Positions 1-7,870 of a stretch of DNA of 64,000 bases are shown piece after piece. The notes beneath the pieces were generated by a model. The model worked only from the letters and a program-made list of their open reading frames with translations, ran no database searches and was not told where the DNA came from. The stretch comes from Cladopsammia gracilis (lineage: Eukaryota; Cnidaria; Anthozoa; Scleractinia; Dendrophylliidae). The stretch covers positions 326,501-390,500 of the forward strand of contig JAJGOT010000313.1 of assembly GCA_022457155.1 (NCBI GenBank), read 5' to 3'. A program made the position numbers and the translations under genes. The stretch's first letter is position 1. Each line of letters opens with the position of its first letter.

Positions 1-1
1 T

Positions 2-262
2 GAGGCTAGCGGACAGGCCAAGATGTCCTCCAAGGGCGTCAACAAGAAACAGAACGAGCTCCACTGGCAAAGATACGAGCGAGCCCTCGATGGGTTCAAA
101 GACATGGCAGTCAACAGAGGCTTTCGAATGCACGAGGGCGCCATGTACACGTACGAACAGCGTAAGCTAGGTCTTTCCGCTTATTACGACAAGCGCTGGG
201 TGTTGCCTGACGGCATTCACACAGAACCAATCGAGTTTCACAATCCAGCTGGTGGCAACTGA
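2..262 (+). CDS. polB: Protein-primed family B DNA polymerase, C-terminal fragment (outer element)
   Basis: The frame is open from the window edge to a stop at 262, so this is the 3' end of a longer gene. The peptide contains LSAYYDKRWVLPDGIHT, matching the conserved C-terminal tail of Polinton polymerases; the inner element's polymerase ends with the similar LSAEDDKRVILGNGIDT. The catalytic motifs would lie to the left of the window. An ATG at 23 is internal and probably not the start. It overlaps the converging integrase gene tail to tail by 25 bp. The assignment rests on this short tail and on gene order. Confidence 0.75.
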   Translation, partial: EASGQAKMSSKGVNKKQNELHWQRYERALDGFKDMAVNRGFRMHEGAMYTYEQRKLGLSAYYDKRWVLPDGIHTEPIEFHNPAGGN

Positions 263-1233
263 GTGCCTGGCGGCACAACCATCAACTCCTCGCGAACGAA
301 GCCCCGCTTGGGCCCATCGTAGAGGTAATACACCACGGGCGCATCTGGCTTGGTGACAACTCTTTCAATGTTGTAGACCTTCAAAGACCAGATCGGATCC
401 GTCGCGCGCTTGCCACCACCTTCTAGCTCGCCGGGGTAATACAGATATCGCAAATTAACCCTAGGTGGGAGCTTCTTCTCATTCACCCCCACTGGTCTCA
501 AATATGGGGTCGCTGGCTTGGCTGAGGTGGCTTTCTCTTTGATTGCTTGTGAAGGCTTCTTGCCAGTCAATCTGGTTACTTCATTGTTCAAGGCAGAGAT
601 AACATCTGGCAATCTTTTAACCCAAGCAGTAGACCGGCCAGAGGGCAGATTCATTTCAACTGCGTACTGGTAACCAAACAATCGTTCAGCCAGGGTTCTG
701 TTAAATCTTTCAACAATCCCTTGATCTCTGTGGATATCAACACGCCCACGACGAATGGTTGTTTTATGGGCCCCAGTCTCTTTAGTCACAGCTCCCATAA
801 ACTCTGTTCCCGGATCGACTTGCAACAGTTGTGGCCACTTCAAAGGCCCGCGCCTGTATATCCGGGCCAGCGCTTTCGAAACTTCATCAGACTCTTTCGA
901 AGCCAAGGGCTCTGCGGCTTTGAAACGGCTTGCTACATCAACAACTGTCAAAGCATATTTGTAAACCTTTCTCCCGTGAGGCAGTTTGTCGTGTGGCAAA
1001 AAAAGTAGATCTGCTTGATGCACTGAATTGGGTGTAAAGACATCAAATTTGGGCCGCGGGATGTGGCGTGGCGCAGGGAGATATATTTGCCAAAGGGCTT
1101 GTTTGACAAGCCATTTCTTTGCCGCCTCTTCAGATATCTTGGCTGCTGCAGCTAGCTTTTTCACAGCGGCAAGACCTTTCCAATAGCCTTTGGGCCCGTA
1201 ATAGATTTTAGAGAGTTTGGAGTCCATATACAT
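238..1233 (-). CDS. Retroviral-type DDE integrase (outer element)
   Basis: 331 residues. The rve catalytic core shows D75 (QADLLFLP), D140 (LLQVDPGTEF) and E175 (GIVERFNRT), spaced as in retroviral and Polinton integrases. The N-terminal about 60 residues look like a helical DNA-binding segment (KKWLVKQALWQIYLPAPR), and the C-terminus carries an SH3-like basic region without a chromodomain. It would catalyse insertion of the element with 6-bp staggered cuts. The ATG at 1233 is followed by another at 1227, either of which could be used. It differs clearly from the chromodomain integrase of the inner element, so the two elements are separate lineages. Confidence 0.9.
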   Translation of the reverse strand: MYMDSKLSKIYYGPKGYWKGLAAVKKLAAAAKISEEAAKKWLVKQALWQIYLPAPRHIPRPKFDVFTPNSVHQADLLFLPHDKLPHGRKVYKYALTVVDVASRFKAAEPLASKESDEVSKALARIYRRGPLKWPQLLQVDPGTEFMGAVTKETGAHKTTIRRGRVDIHRDQGIVERFNRTLAERLFGYQYAVEMNLPSGRSTAWVKRLPDVISALNNEVTRLTGKKPSQAIKEKATSAKPATPYLRPVGVNEKKLPPRVNLRYLYYPGELEGGGKRATDPIWSLKVYNIERVVTKPDAPVVYYLYDGPKRGFVREELMVVPPGTQLPPAGL

Positions 1234-1239
1234 GTGTTT

Positions 1240-1668
1240 TTACAGAAAGCGAAACGCTGCATAACCAAGGGCGAGTGCGCCAGTACCGATAAACAAGAGT
1301 TCGCCTTGTTTCTGCTGAGGGCCCGGCTTATAGAAGTCAGAGAACTCCGGCTCTTTGGGGAGTGTTATTTGCTGGTCCCGATGTGTTTGGTTGTAGAGCA
1401 CTAGAGCTTGGTCAGTGTCTTGAAAGTTCTTTTTCGCTTGATCTTTGATCCGATCGTTGGTTGCAACCCAGTCGAGGAGCTTTGTGCGGTCTTTCTGGTA
1501 TTTGGCGTATGCCGCTTGATAAGCTTCTAACGCTTTATCGTGTCTGATCTTTTCATCCAGAGCGGCTTTCCCACTGTCGCCGGAAAGATATTTTGCAAGA
1601 TAATTACCGCCAGTGAAAGCAGCTGCATTTAGAATTGCCCCACCAACCATGATAGCGATTGAGGCCAT
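1240..1668 (-). CDS. Conserved Polinton membrane/helical protein, 142 aa
   Basis: The protein has a hydrophobic N-terminal segment (MASIAIMVGGAILNAAAF), a long charged helical middle rich in Lys, Asp and Gln, and a hydrophobic C-terminal segment (ELLFIGTGALALGYAAF). This hairpin-like design recurs in small proteins of cnidarian Polintons as I remember them; the function is not known to me. The start is supported by GTATATACAAG immediately upstream of the ATG. It lies 6 bp downstream of the next gene's stop region, within a tightly packed minus-strand cluster. It may be a virion membrane or minor structural protein, which is inference. Confidence 0.6.
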   Translation of the reverse strand: MASIAIMVGGAILNAAAFTGGNYLAKYLSGDSGKAALDEKIRHDKALEAYQAAYAKYQKDRTKLLDWVATNDRIKDQAKKNFQDTDQALVLYNQTHRDQQITLPKEPEFSDFYKPGPQQKQGELLFIGTGALALGYAAFRFL

Positions 1669-1679
1669 CTTGTATATAA

Positions 1680-1901
1680 TTACACCGTGGAAGGGAGGAT
1701 TTTCTGGTCCTCGAGGTATTTCTTGAGCGCAAGGCTCCCAGTCATGGTAGCTACGAACTTGACGTAATTCATAAGACTCGCACTGGGGTCAGCTGTGAGG
1801 TTTTCTTTGATGATTTTCTTGCCAATCCAGCCAATACCAGCGACAATGCCAGTGATTGTGGCAGCATCGAGAACAGATTTTACGAGCTTGTTGTCAGACA
1901 T
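1680..1901 (-). CDS. Small two-segment membrane protein, 73 aa
   Basis: The protein shows two hydrophobic stretches (ATITGIVAGIGWIGKKI and YVKFVATMTGSLALKKYL) separated by a polar loop. The ATG follows AAATATACACC, the same start-proximal motif as its neighbours, which supports it being a real gene. It is sandwiched between other small membrane proteins in the same orientation. I do not recognise a named family. By position and composition it is probably a virion-associated or host-membrane protein. Confidence 0.55.
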   Translation of the reverse strand: MSDNKLVKSVLDAATITGIVAGIGWIGKKIIKENLTADPSASLMNYVKFVATMTGSLALKKYLEDQKILPSTV

Positions 1902-1910
1902 GGTGTATAT

Positions 1911-2312
1911 TTATGATTTTTGTTTCTCGTCTTCACTCTCGTCTTCACAGAATTTTTTGTAAAACTCAAGTGCCTGCTGTCTCATCTTTTCATCGTGTGT
2001 AGCAAGTTTCCTTTGTCTTCGCTCCTCCCTATACTTAGCAAATGCCCTTTCTCTTTGCTCCTCCATATACTTAGCAAGTTTACTTTCTCTTTGCTCCTCC
2101 ATACGCTCAGCAAGTCCCTTATGTCTTTGCTCTTCCCTACACTCAGCAAGTCCCTTATGTCTTTGCTCTTCCTCTTCGTGTGCAGCAATTTTCTCTTCAT
2201 AGCGTTTCTTACATGCATTGTTAATTGTGCTGAGGATTATGTAGGTAGTGTAACCCAAAAGATAACCGGTGGTAGACCAGCCAATAAAGTTCACAAAGTC
2301 GTGAGTCCGCAT
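1911..2312 (-). CDS. Membrane-anchored protein with tandem EEQR heptad-like repeats
   Basis: An N-terminal hydrophobic segment (FIGWSTTGYLLGYTTYIIL) is followed by about five imperfect 15-17 residue repeats of the type EEQRxxxLAxxM and an acidic tail (EDESEDEKQ). The repeats predict a long charged alpha-helix. I chose the second Met (2312), because the TATAC start motif sits directly before it; an upstream in-frame ATG at 2321 lies inside that motif. Repeat number probably varies by slippage. No family is recognised; a rod-like anchored protein is the visible design. Confidence 0.5.
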   Translation of the reverse strand: MRTHDFVNFIGWSTTGYLLGYTTYIILSTINNACKKRYEEKIAAHEEEEQRHKGLAECREEQRHKGLAERMEEQRESKLAKYMEEQRERAFAKYREERRQRKLATHDEKMRQQALEFYKKFCEDESEDEKQKS

Positions 2313-2330
2313 GGTATACATATATTTTTT

Positions 2331-2735
2331 TTACTCCATTTCTCGAATTCTTCGTCTTGGTGGCCTCTGTGTTGGTGGAGGGGCCTCTGCTGCTTCTGGT
2401 GGTGGTGGTGTCTTGTTGCGCCCAAGTGCATTCATAATGGCCTCGCGCTGATAATAGACACCCAAAGCGGAGACAATCAAACCTCCAACACCAAGGATGA
2501 GAACAGTGTTGCTGCTAGATTCTGCCTTCGTCGGCGCCTCGTTTGGGGCAGGCTCGTCTGCCTGGCTGGCTTGTTTTTTTGCCTCTTTTGCCAGCCGTTT
2601 TCGTGCAGCCAAGGCTTTTCCAGAAGCAACACGGCCCGGGTTTTTAGCCGGAGCAGTCTTTGGGGTATCAGAGGTTACGTGTGTGGATGTAGGAGCGACT
2701 TTTTCTTCAGGGATCGTCTCGAGCGGTTGCGCCAT
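2331..2735 (-). CDS. Basic/proline-rich single-pass membrane protein, 134 aa
   Basis: The protein contains a basic patch (NPGRVASGKALAARKRLAKEAKK), a single transmembrane segment (TVLILGVGGLIVSALGVYY) and a Pro-rich, Arg-ended tail. The NPGRVxxGKxLA stretch is a pattern I associate with Polinton small proteins. The ATG at 2735 follows AATATATACACG, a strong match to the element's start motif. The function is unknown. The layout of basic domain, membrane span and proline tail would fit a membrane-associated virion or nucleic-acid-contacting protein, but this is inference. Confidence 0.55.
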   Translation of the reverse strand: MAQPLETIPEEKVAPTSTHVTSDTPKTAPAKNPGRVASGKALAARKRLAKEAKKQASQADEPAPNEAPTKAESSSNTVLILGVGGLIVSALGVYYQREAIMNALGRNKTPPPPEAAEAPPPTQRPPRRRIREME

Positions 2736-2762
2736 CGTGTATATATTTTATTTTAAACCTGT

Positions 2763-2846
2763 GTGGTTCCTTCATGGTTCCTTCATGGTTCCTTCATGGT
2801 TCCTTCATGGTTCCTTCATGGTTCCTTCATGGTTCCTTCATGGTCC
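2763..2846. repeat. 11-bp tandem repeat at the end of a gene
   Basis: About eight near-perfect copies of an 11-base unit (GGTTCCTTCAT) lie between two minus-strand genes. The array runs into the last codons of the gene at 2838-3413, whose stop codon TGA is part of the final degenerate unit. On the minus strand it reads ATGAAGGAACC repeated. Confidence 0.9.
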
Positions 2847-3413
2847 GTCAACTTCATCAAAGCCCTCCAGGGGGTAGCCTTCACTGTCCCTGCTGCTTGG
2901 GTGAGCGGGTGGAGACTCTTTTTTGAAGTCTATGTGTTTTGTAGTGATCAAAGCAGCATTGGCCAAGGCTAAGAATCGTCCACATCGCAGTGCCAGGCCT
3001 CCAGCAATAGATGACAGTTCATGTTGAATCATGTAGTCATTTTTGAGTTCTTTCTGCAACTCTTTCACGTCGTCAATATCAACAGCCAAGCCGATTGCTT
3101 TTGTTACGAGCATTATAGCGCTGTCAATCAGAGACTCGGTCGTCTTGTTGCCGACGTAGGCTCCATATCTTTTGTAGAATTTTTCAACCTCCTTATCTGT
3201 CAGTCGCTTAACCTGCTCATGTGTGAGCTGGGTCCCGATGGCCTCTTTTGATTTTCCTGTTGAAACAAGGACTGCCAGTTTCTCACGTTGAGCTTGAGTA
3301 TCTGGGCCTGTTAAGACTTCAGGAATCGCTGATGGCAAGGAGCTATCAGGGCCTGACTCTAGCATCTGCATGATTTCATTCATTGCGACCTCGTCTTCAG
3401 GGGGTGTTGCCAT
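2838..3413 (-). CDS. Conserved Polinton protein, 191 aa, helical
   Basis: The protein has an acidic N-terminus, then LTHEQVKRLTDKEVEKFYKR and TTESLIDSAIMLVTKAIGLAVDIDDVKELQKELKNDY, then ALRCGRFLALANAALITTKHIDF. I recognise this pattern from cnidarian Polinton and adintovirus genomes but know no function. It is mostly predicted helix with a short hydrophobic stretch near residues 95-110. The ATG at 3413 follows GTATACAGG. The C-terminus (EVDGP) ends in an 11-bp tandem array, so its extreme end has probably been remodelled by repeat slippage. Confidence 0.6.
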   Translation of the reverse strand: MATPPEDEVAMNEIMQMLESGPDSSLPSAIPEVLTGPDTQAQREKLAVLVSTGKSKEAIGTQLTHEQVKRLTDKEVEKFYKRYGAYVGNKTTESLIDSAIMLVTKAIGLAVDIDDVKELQKELKNDYMIQHELSSIAGGLALRCGRFLALANAALITTKHIDFKKESPPAHPSSRDSEGYPLEGFDEVDGP

Positions 3414-3657
3414 CCTGTATACTTTTATTTTTGGATTCAGCTATAATGCGACGAACAGTCTCCAGAAACAAAATGGTGAATTTCGGTTCTTCTCCGCATG
3501 CATAAAATAGTTCCAGAAAGTCATAGACTTCCTTGGGTAGATTAGCTTCTTCGCGGGTCATTGCTGTGTGGTTCAGGTTCAGGTTCTCGTTTTCATAGGG
3601 GGTTAGTCCGATTATTACCTCTTTTTTTACCGGCGTGTCTCCAGGGTTTGTTGCCAT
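3397..3657 (-). CDS. Small protein with MATNPGD start, copy 1
   Basis: 86 residues beginning MATNPGD, then an acidic or polar body (LPKEVYDFLELFYACGEEPKFTILFLETVRRII). I chose the ATG at 3657 because it follows GTATACACACG. Its last codons overlap the start of the next gene (3413) by 17 bp. It shares its promoter and first codons with the neighbouring gene at 3687-3920, pointing to local duplication. FLELFY and FLETVR echo the FLQFL/FLEK motifs of that neighbour. No known family. Confidence 0.5.
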   Translation of the reverse strand: MATNPGDTPVKKEVIIGLTPYENENLNLNHTAMTREEANLPKEVYDFLELFYACGEEPKFTILFLETVRRIIAESKNKSIQDGNTP

Positions 3658-3686
3658 CGTGTGTATACATTTGTTTTTTAAGTTCT

Positions 3687-3920
3687 TCAGCAACCCGCCT
3701 CATAAAATGCCTTCAGAAATTGCAGAAATTCGATTTGTTTGGCTTCCGTCCAAGGTTCGTTTGAGGGAAACCTTTCCTCCAGAAACTGAAATAAGATATG
3801 AAATGCGCCCGCGGCTCCAAAGACTTTGAATTGCATAAAATCTTCATAAGAAGGAAACGTTTTCTCCAGAAACTGAAAGAAGTCTTGAAGTGGGTTCACG
3901 TCTCCAGGGTTTGTTGCCAT
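3687..3920 (-). CDS. Small protein with MATNPGD start, copy 2
   Basis: 77 residues beginning MATNPGD, rich in Phe and Glu. It contains an internal duplication: FFQFLEKTFPSYED and LFQFLEERFPSNEP, each followed by an aromatic stretch. The ATG at 3920 follows ATATATACACG. The start region (about 24 bp including codons 1-7) is almost identical to that of the gene at 3397-3657. The function is unknown; the FLE/FLQF repeats predict amphipathic helices. Confidence 0.5.
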   Translation of the reverse strand: MATNPGDVNPLQDFFQFLEKTFPSYEDFMQFKVFGAAGAFHILFQFLEERFPSNEPWTEAKQIEFLQFLKAFYEAGC

Positions 3921-3930
3921 CGTGTATATA

Positions 3931-4170
3931 TTAATTCTCAATTATTCTATTGATGTCAGGTAAAATATTTTGAATCTCCCGTATGAGTGAAGCCATTGTG
4001 TCTGGCATTTTAACAACTTTCAAAGGATACCGGCTAAGAAGCATGAGGCGCAGATCATCCTCGCCAGCGGCTTTGATTTTCTGGATTTGCATCTCTTCCG
4101 TCCTGCTCTGTAATTCACCAAGAAGCTGTGAAAAGACTGTGAGCCTGTGGAGACTGGTGGAGGCATTCAT
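3931..4170 (-). CDS. Small helical protein, 79 aa
   Basis: The protein is mostly predicted helix (FSQLLGELQSRTEEMQIQKI and MASLIREIQNILPDINRIIE) with no cysteines or membrane segment. The ATG at 4170 has AATATATAC about 8 bases upstream. It overlaps the packaging ATPase stop by 4 bp, suggesting co-expression. I do not recognise the family; a small dimerising coiled coil is the only visible property. Confidence 0.5.
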   Translation of the reverse strand: MNASTSLHRLTVFSQLLGELQSRTEEMQIQKIKAAGEDDLRLMLLSRYPLKVVKMPDTMASLIREIQNILPDINRIIEN

Positions 4171-4772
4171 GGTTCAGAGTATATATTAACTCCATAAGGG
4201 TAGCGCAGAGAGAAAACCATATGACCGAATTTGCCCCTCTTCAATCTTGCAATAAGCTCTTTGTACTCTTCATGTGTGAGCTCGCCGGCATAGTCGTCGA
4301 AGATGGCCTTAGTTGTTTTGCTTGATGGTGTGTAAAAAAGCACGATCGCTGCCACGTTTTCTCTAAACGGCTTGGCAATGCTGGTTAACTGCTGCGACAA
4401 CACCCACACGGAAATACCGCTGTGCCTGGCACTGAAGCCTAGGTTGACAAGTTGACTCGTGCGGCCTTTCACATCCTTCGAAGCGGCGCAGTCATCGAGA
4501 ACGATGAGAGTGTTTGTCCCGTCGAAGTGGTAACTGGCTAGTTTTAGCCAAAATTCAATCTCGTGTTGCTGGCAGTCAATCACGAAAATGCGTGGCTCAT
4601 TGTCTATGAACCCATCGTATGTCTTGTTGTGAACAAAGGTTGGGCACAAGAGAACGATATAATCAAACTTGCCCCGGAAGGGGCCGCGTAGCTGATTCAA
4701 GAGATATTGTGTTTTGCCAGAGTTAGTCGGCCCTATTATTAGGGCATTGAAAGGCAGCTTTTGGGGGTCCAT
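4167..4772 (-). CDS. A32-like genome-packaging ATPase (outer element)
   Basis: 201 residues. Walker A is GPTNSGKT (residues 14-21) and Walker B is NTLIVLDDC with the acidic pair at residues 93-94. A sensor-like VWVLSQQ follows at about residue 124. This is the FtsK/HerA-type A32 family that pumps DNA into capsids in Polintons, adintoviruses, virophages and NCLDVs, at about the usual length. It lies directly downstream of the MCP gene, a conserved neighbour. A TATA-like stretch (AAATATAG) precedes the ATG. The gene looks intact. Confidence 0.92.
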   Translation of the reverse strand: MDPQKLPFNALIIGPTNSGKTQYLLNQLRGPFRGKFDYIVLLCPTFVHNKTYDGFIDNEPRIFVIDCQQHEIEFWLKLASYHFDGTNTLIVLDDCAASKDVKGRTSQLVNLGFSARHSGISVWVLSQQLTSIAKPFRENVAAIVLFYTPSSKTTKAIFDDYAGELTHEEYKELIARLKRGKFGHMVFSLRYPYGVNIYSEP

Positions 4773-4778
4773 CTATAT

Positions 4779-5149
4779 TTAATACTGAACAGCCTGCAGC
4801 TGCCTGTCCATGATGTTCATCTGCGAGTCGCTGATGGTGAATATGTGGCAGTGTACATTTCCTGAGCCGGAGGGTGCTCTTTCGAGCTCAAGATGTACGC
4901 CGTCCTTTGTGTTGACAAGGCGTTGGCCGTTGCCGTGAAGAGTTGTATCGGCCATTGACCGAAGGTCGATAAGAAGGCCGAACTTGTTGCCTGTGAGATA
5001 TCTGGTCAGATTCATGTTGGGCCTGCCGTCACCACTCTTTTTAAAGAAGCGGCTGACCTCGTTCCACATGTCTGTCCCGCTGATGCCTTCGTTGTAAATC
5101 CTGTTGGGTGAGCCGTTGATGGTAACATTCACTTTGGTAATGTCTGGAT
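4779..5149 (-). pseudogene. MCP: Major capsid protein, C-terminal part, cut off by the inner element
   Basis: The open frame from 5149 to a stop at 4779 contains GSPNRIYNEGISGTDMWNE, LTGNKFGLLIDLRSMAD and a C-terminal HCHIFTISDSQMNI, resembling the second jelly roll of Polinton MCPs. The matching N-terminal part lies at 25107-25992, on the other side of the 20-kb inner element; the two carry the same CTGGAT target duplication at the break. The internal Met at 5132 is not the native start. The outer element therefore cannot make a full-length MCP. Confidence 0.9.
5144..5149. other. Target-site duplication, left copy
   Basis: CTGGAT directly abuts the first base of the inner element and is repeated exactly at 25107-25112. 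A six-base duplication is the Polinton/adintovirus signature. Confidence 0.95.
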
Positions 5150-5426
5150 AGTAGGTGGTAAAAGAGAGTTCTGAGACACCCTCAAATTCCCCTGAATTTC
5201 ACACAAATATTTCAGACCCAACAAATCTTAAAAATTCAACAATTTCTGTCAGTTTTCACACAACTCACAAATTTGTCAAATCTGCTCAAACTCATCAGAA
5301 TTGCGTGGTATCTGTTGAATTGAACTGATGAAAAATAATTTGTTATTTGTTGAAATCTGCAGGAAATATTTGTGTGAAATTCAGGGGAATTTGAGGGTGT
5401 CTCAGAAGTCTCTTTTACCACCTACT
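5150..5426. repeat. Inner element left terminal palindrome (277 bp)
   Basis: The two arms (5150-5213 and 5363-5426) are inverted copies of each other with one mismatch, starting AGTAGGTGGTAAAAGAGA, and enclose about 150 bp of largely non-palindromic DNA. The whole 277 bp recurs without change at 24830-25106 in the same orientation. It could fold into a hairpin telomere. Confidence 0.9.
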
Positions 5427-5505
5427 AAAGCTAAATTCAGCACAAGACAAAATCTTGAAATTGGCCAATTTCAAGATTTCTCCGCTGTATTTCCGCACAA
5501 AAAAA
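5427..5505. repeat. Inner element subterminal inverted repeat, left
   Basis: 79 bp starting AAAGCTAAATTCAGC is inverted at 24751-24829 with one mismatch. It contains a perfect 26-bp palindrome (ATCTTGAAATTGG and its complement) next to the terminal hairpin, a possible protein-binding or replication site. Confidence 0.85.
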
Positions 5506-5544
5506 TTCTTTTCAAATCCCAAAATCTTTTCCCCAGGCAAGAAA

Positions 5545-6099
5545 ATGCCTGATTCTGAAGAAGAAGAAATCGATTTCACTCCTGAAATTATTCGAGAAAT
5601 CCGCACAACATGGCAATCTCACAAAAATCCCAGGCTGGAACATTTCAAAAATATCATCCGCAAAAATCAGGGGAAAAATCAAATTCCACTCAAAGATCTC
5701 GAATTTTATCAAGAACAAATTCTCTCCCAAATTCCCCGTGACGAAATCACAAGAAAAAAAGTCCGGGATTTCGTCAAAGCTTCCAAGTGGAAAGTCAATG
5801 GCAACGATCATGCAATTTTTAATCACATAACAGGTCACGACGGAAATGATTATGAGCACCTGGAAAAATTCCTCATCGACGACTTTAAATATTTTTCACT
5901 TGCATATAATGACCTTCATCCCAGCAGAAAAAAGTTTCTCAATTGCCACCAAGTTCTTTTCGCCCTGTTGAAGAAGAACGGTTTCAGCCCCAATGAAGAT
6001 GATTTCAAACTGCTCAAACTTCCATCCAGACGGGCGGAACAAGAAAAAATAATCCAAACAATCTTCAAAAAATGTCATTGGAAAGAAAATGGATCTTGA
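5545..6099 (+). CDS. VLTF3-like late transcription factor domain protein
   Basis: 184 residues. The C-terminal half (HPSRKKFLNCHQVLFALLKKNGF, then FKLLKLPSRRAEQEKI and CHWKE) matches the poxvirus/NCLDV VLTF3-like domain found in many adintovirus-like elements. The middle shows the usual helical EITRKKVRDFVKASKW and HIFNHI-type segments. The zinc-ribbon half seen in full-length VLTF3 is not evident. The ATG at 5545 lies shortly after the left terminal repeat. It would direct late viral gene transcription. It overlaps the next gene by 11 bp. Confidence 0.75.
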   Translation: MPDSEEEEIDFTPEIIREIRTTWQSHKNPRLEHFKNIIRKNQGKNQIPLKDLEFYQEQILSQIPRDEITRKKVRDFVKASKWKVNGNDHAIFNHITGHDGNDYEHLEKFLIDDFKYFSLAYNDLHPSRKKFLNCHQVLFALLKKNGFSPNEDDFKLLKLPSRRAEQEKIIQTIFKKCHWKENGS

Positions 6100-6439
6100 G
6101 AAAGCATTTTCCAATGAAGCCGAGCGAAGCGACGCGAGTGACCATGAAGATTGTTCCACATGTTCAGAGGAAGAAATAAGAAGCGAAGATGAAACCCCAA
6201 CAACATCGGATGATGAATTTATTGTGTCTGATTCGGAGATGGCGGAAGCTGAGGAAGAGGAGTGGGGAGACGATGAAATTGAAAAACTTTTTGAATCTTT
6301 TGCCAATCTCCAGGAGGAACACGAGATTCTCAAAAAGGAACACAAGATTCTCAAAAAGGAACTCCAAAAGCAAAGCGGCCTTCTCTGGGAAATCCACCGG
6401 GAAATGAACGAAAGCCAAGCGAAACGAAAGCGATGCTAA
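6089..6439 (+). CDS. Acidic coiled-coil protein, 116 aa
   Basis: The N-terminal two thirds are strongly acidic (SDHEDCSTCSEEEIRSED, then DDEFIVSDSEMAEAEEEE). They are followed by a short Lys/Glu coiled coil with a duplicated heptad (EEHEILKKEHKILKKELQK) and a basic end (KRKRC). The FIVSDSE core resembles acidic motifs of other Polinton and adintovirus proteins. It follows the VLTF3-like gene with an 11-bp overlap, so both are probably co-expressed. The function is unknown; transcription or chromatin contact is a guess. Confidence 0.55.
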   Translation: MDLEKAFSNEAERSDASDHEDCSTCSEEEIRSEDETPTTSDDEFIVSDSEMAEAEEEEWGDDEIEKLFESFANLQEEHEILKKEHKILKKELQKQSGLLWEIHREMNESQAKRKRC

Positions 6440-6835
6440 GCGGTGTTTTGAAATAACAGACTTTGTGAATATTAATGTGAAACATTCATATTCTGACACG
6501 CCAACGCAATCTGTCATTTTGAAATCGCCAGGTGGCATTCTCGGAAAGCTGAATAAATTTTCTCAGAATAACTCGCCACTTCACGTGCCCACACACGCCT
6601 GCCGGTCCATTGTCTTTTTTGGCTTCTTTTGTCCGGCGCGTGCTACTTATCTGCCTACAATAAATTTTCACGTGAAAGACAATAGATTTCATTCCACACT
6701 TCCCTAACAACCCGAGTCGCTGAAGCTCAACACAAAAATTATTTTTGGCTCAGCCTGTCGATAGGGAAGTGTGGAATGTTTTAACGTCATATGTCTGGGA
6801 AGTGAATCATCACAAGAAACCGATGGACTAAAACG
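6440..6835. other. Intergenic region between convergent genes with inverted repeat
   Basis: No gene is visible. It holds a perfect 17-bp inverted repeat (CATTCCACACTTCCCTA at 6691-6707 and its complement at 6762-6778, 54 bp apart) and two CACGTG sites (around 6583 and 6670). It lies between the 3' ends of the left plus-strand operon and the integrase, so a shared terminator or a replication or regulatory hairpin is plausible. Confidence 0.6.
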
Positions 6836-7870
6836 CTAAGATAGTTTTTCCACATCGCTCAATGGAACCCAAGAATTAAATTTGTCAGGGTAACTTTTCC
6901 ATTTTACAAGCGCGAGTTTTCGCTTATTATCGCGGCGAATAACTTTTTCAATTCGAAACACATCTTGCGTTGTCTTTTGAAGTTCCGCTTCGTAAAATGA
7001 TCCGGTGATTGATTCTCCCAACAGATCGACTAATTTATACGTTACAGGGTTTGTGTTCTTTATTTCGTCAATCACAAATATCTCCTCTGTCCAATTCGAC
7101 GTGTAACCTTTGTCAAATATCTTTCGTTTAAACTTTGAAATTCTCACCCTGTCGCCAACCCTGAATTTTGCCGGGTTGTGTTTAGCATAAATTAAATCTC
7201 CGTATAAATTAGCGAAAACTTTTTTCTCATTTTCCTGTTTGCTCGCCTCTGCGGGAGTCATCCGAATGCTCGAATGAAAACGATGATTATATTCATCCAG
7301 TAATTTGCCAAGTTTGTCCCAGTATATTGTATTGTTGTTTTCAGAAAACATCCGGAAGAGTTTCTCCTTAAAAGACCTGTTCCAGCGCTCAACAACAGAT
7401 GCCTTTTCTTCGTTTTGTGTTGTGTACAATTTTACCCCATTCTCGCTCAGGAGATGGTTCATTATTCCATTGAAAAATTCAGATCCTTTGTCAGTCCAGA
7501 GCATTTTCGGTTTTCGCTTCGTCTCGAATATATCTCGGAAAGCATCAGCCACTGTTTGACCTCGCTTGTCTTTCAGGGGGCGAATCCAACCGAATTTTGA
7601 GAAAACATCGATCACCATCAGCAGGTATCTGATCCCTTTATTCCACCTCGAAAATTTCCCCATCTCGACCAGATCAGCCGCCCAGATGTTGTCAATCCCA
7701 TATGACAAAACTCTTCGTTTTGGAAAGCGCCGCCTGATTGGCCGGTGTAATTCGATTGCCAGATTTTGAGTCCACTGGCCTTCACTCAAAATCTTTTCCC
7801 GTTTTTTGGAGCGCCGAGGCCAAGTTTCTGTTTTGCTTGAATTGTGTTTCTCGCCAAAGCATGACCCCAT
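6836..7870 (-). CDS. Chromodomain-containing DDE integrase (inner element)
   Basis: The rve core shows AADLVEM, WTDKGSEF and ASVVERWNRSFKE carrying the D, D and E residues, followed by an SH3-like domain (FRVGDRVRISKFKRKIFDKGY). The C-terminal chromodomain VFRIEKVIRRDNKRKLALVKWKSY is complete with NSWVPLSDVE. Chromodomains in Polinton integrases are thought to steer insertion by binding modified histones. The coding sense is clear from about SEGQWTQNLAIELHRP onward. The nearest upstream in-frame ATGs (7870, 7936) lie inside the PLA2 gene in another frame, so the true start is uncertain. Confidence 0.88.
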   Translation of the reverse strand: MGSCFGEKHNSSKTETWPRRSKKREKILSEGQWTQNLAIELHRPIRRRFPKRRVLSYGIDNIWAADLVEMGKFSRWNKGIRYLLMVIDVFSKFGWIRPLKDKRGQTVADAFRDIFETKRKPKMLWTDKGSEFFNGIMNHLLSENGVKLYTTQNEEKASVVERWNRSFKEKLFRMFSENNNTIYWDKLGKLLDEYNHRFHSSIRMTPAEASKQENEKKVFANLYGDLIYAKHNPAKFRVGDRVRISKFKRKIFDKGYTSNWTEEIFVIDEIKNTNPVTYKLVDLLGESITGSFYEAELQKTTQDVFRIEKVIRRDNKRKLALVKWKSYPDKFNSWVPLSDVEKLS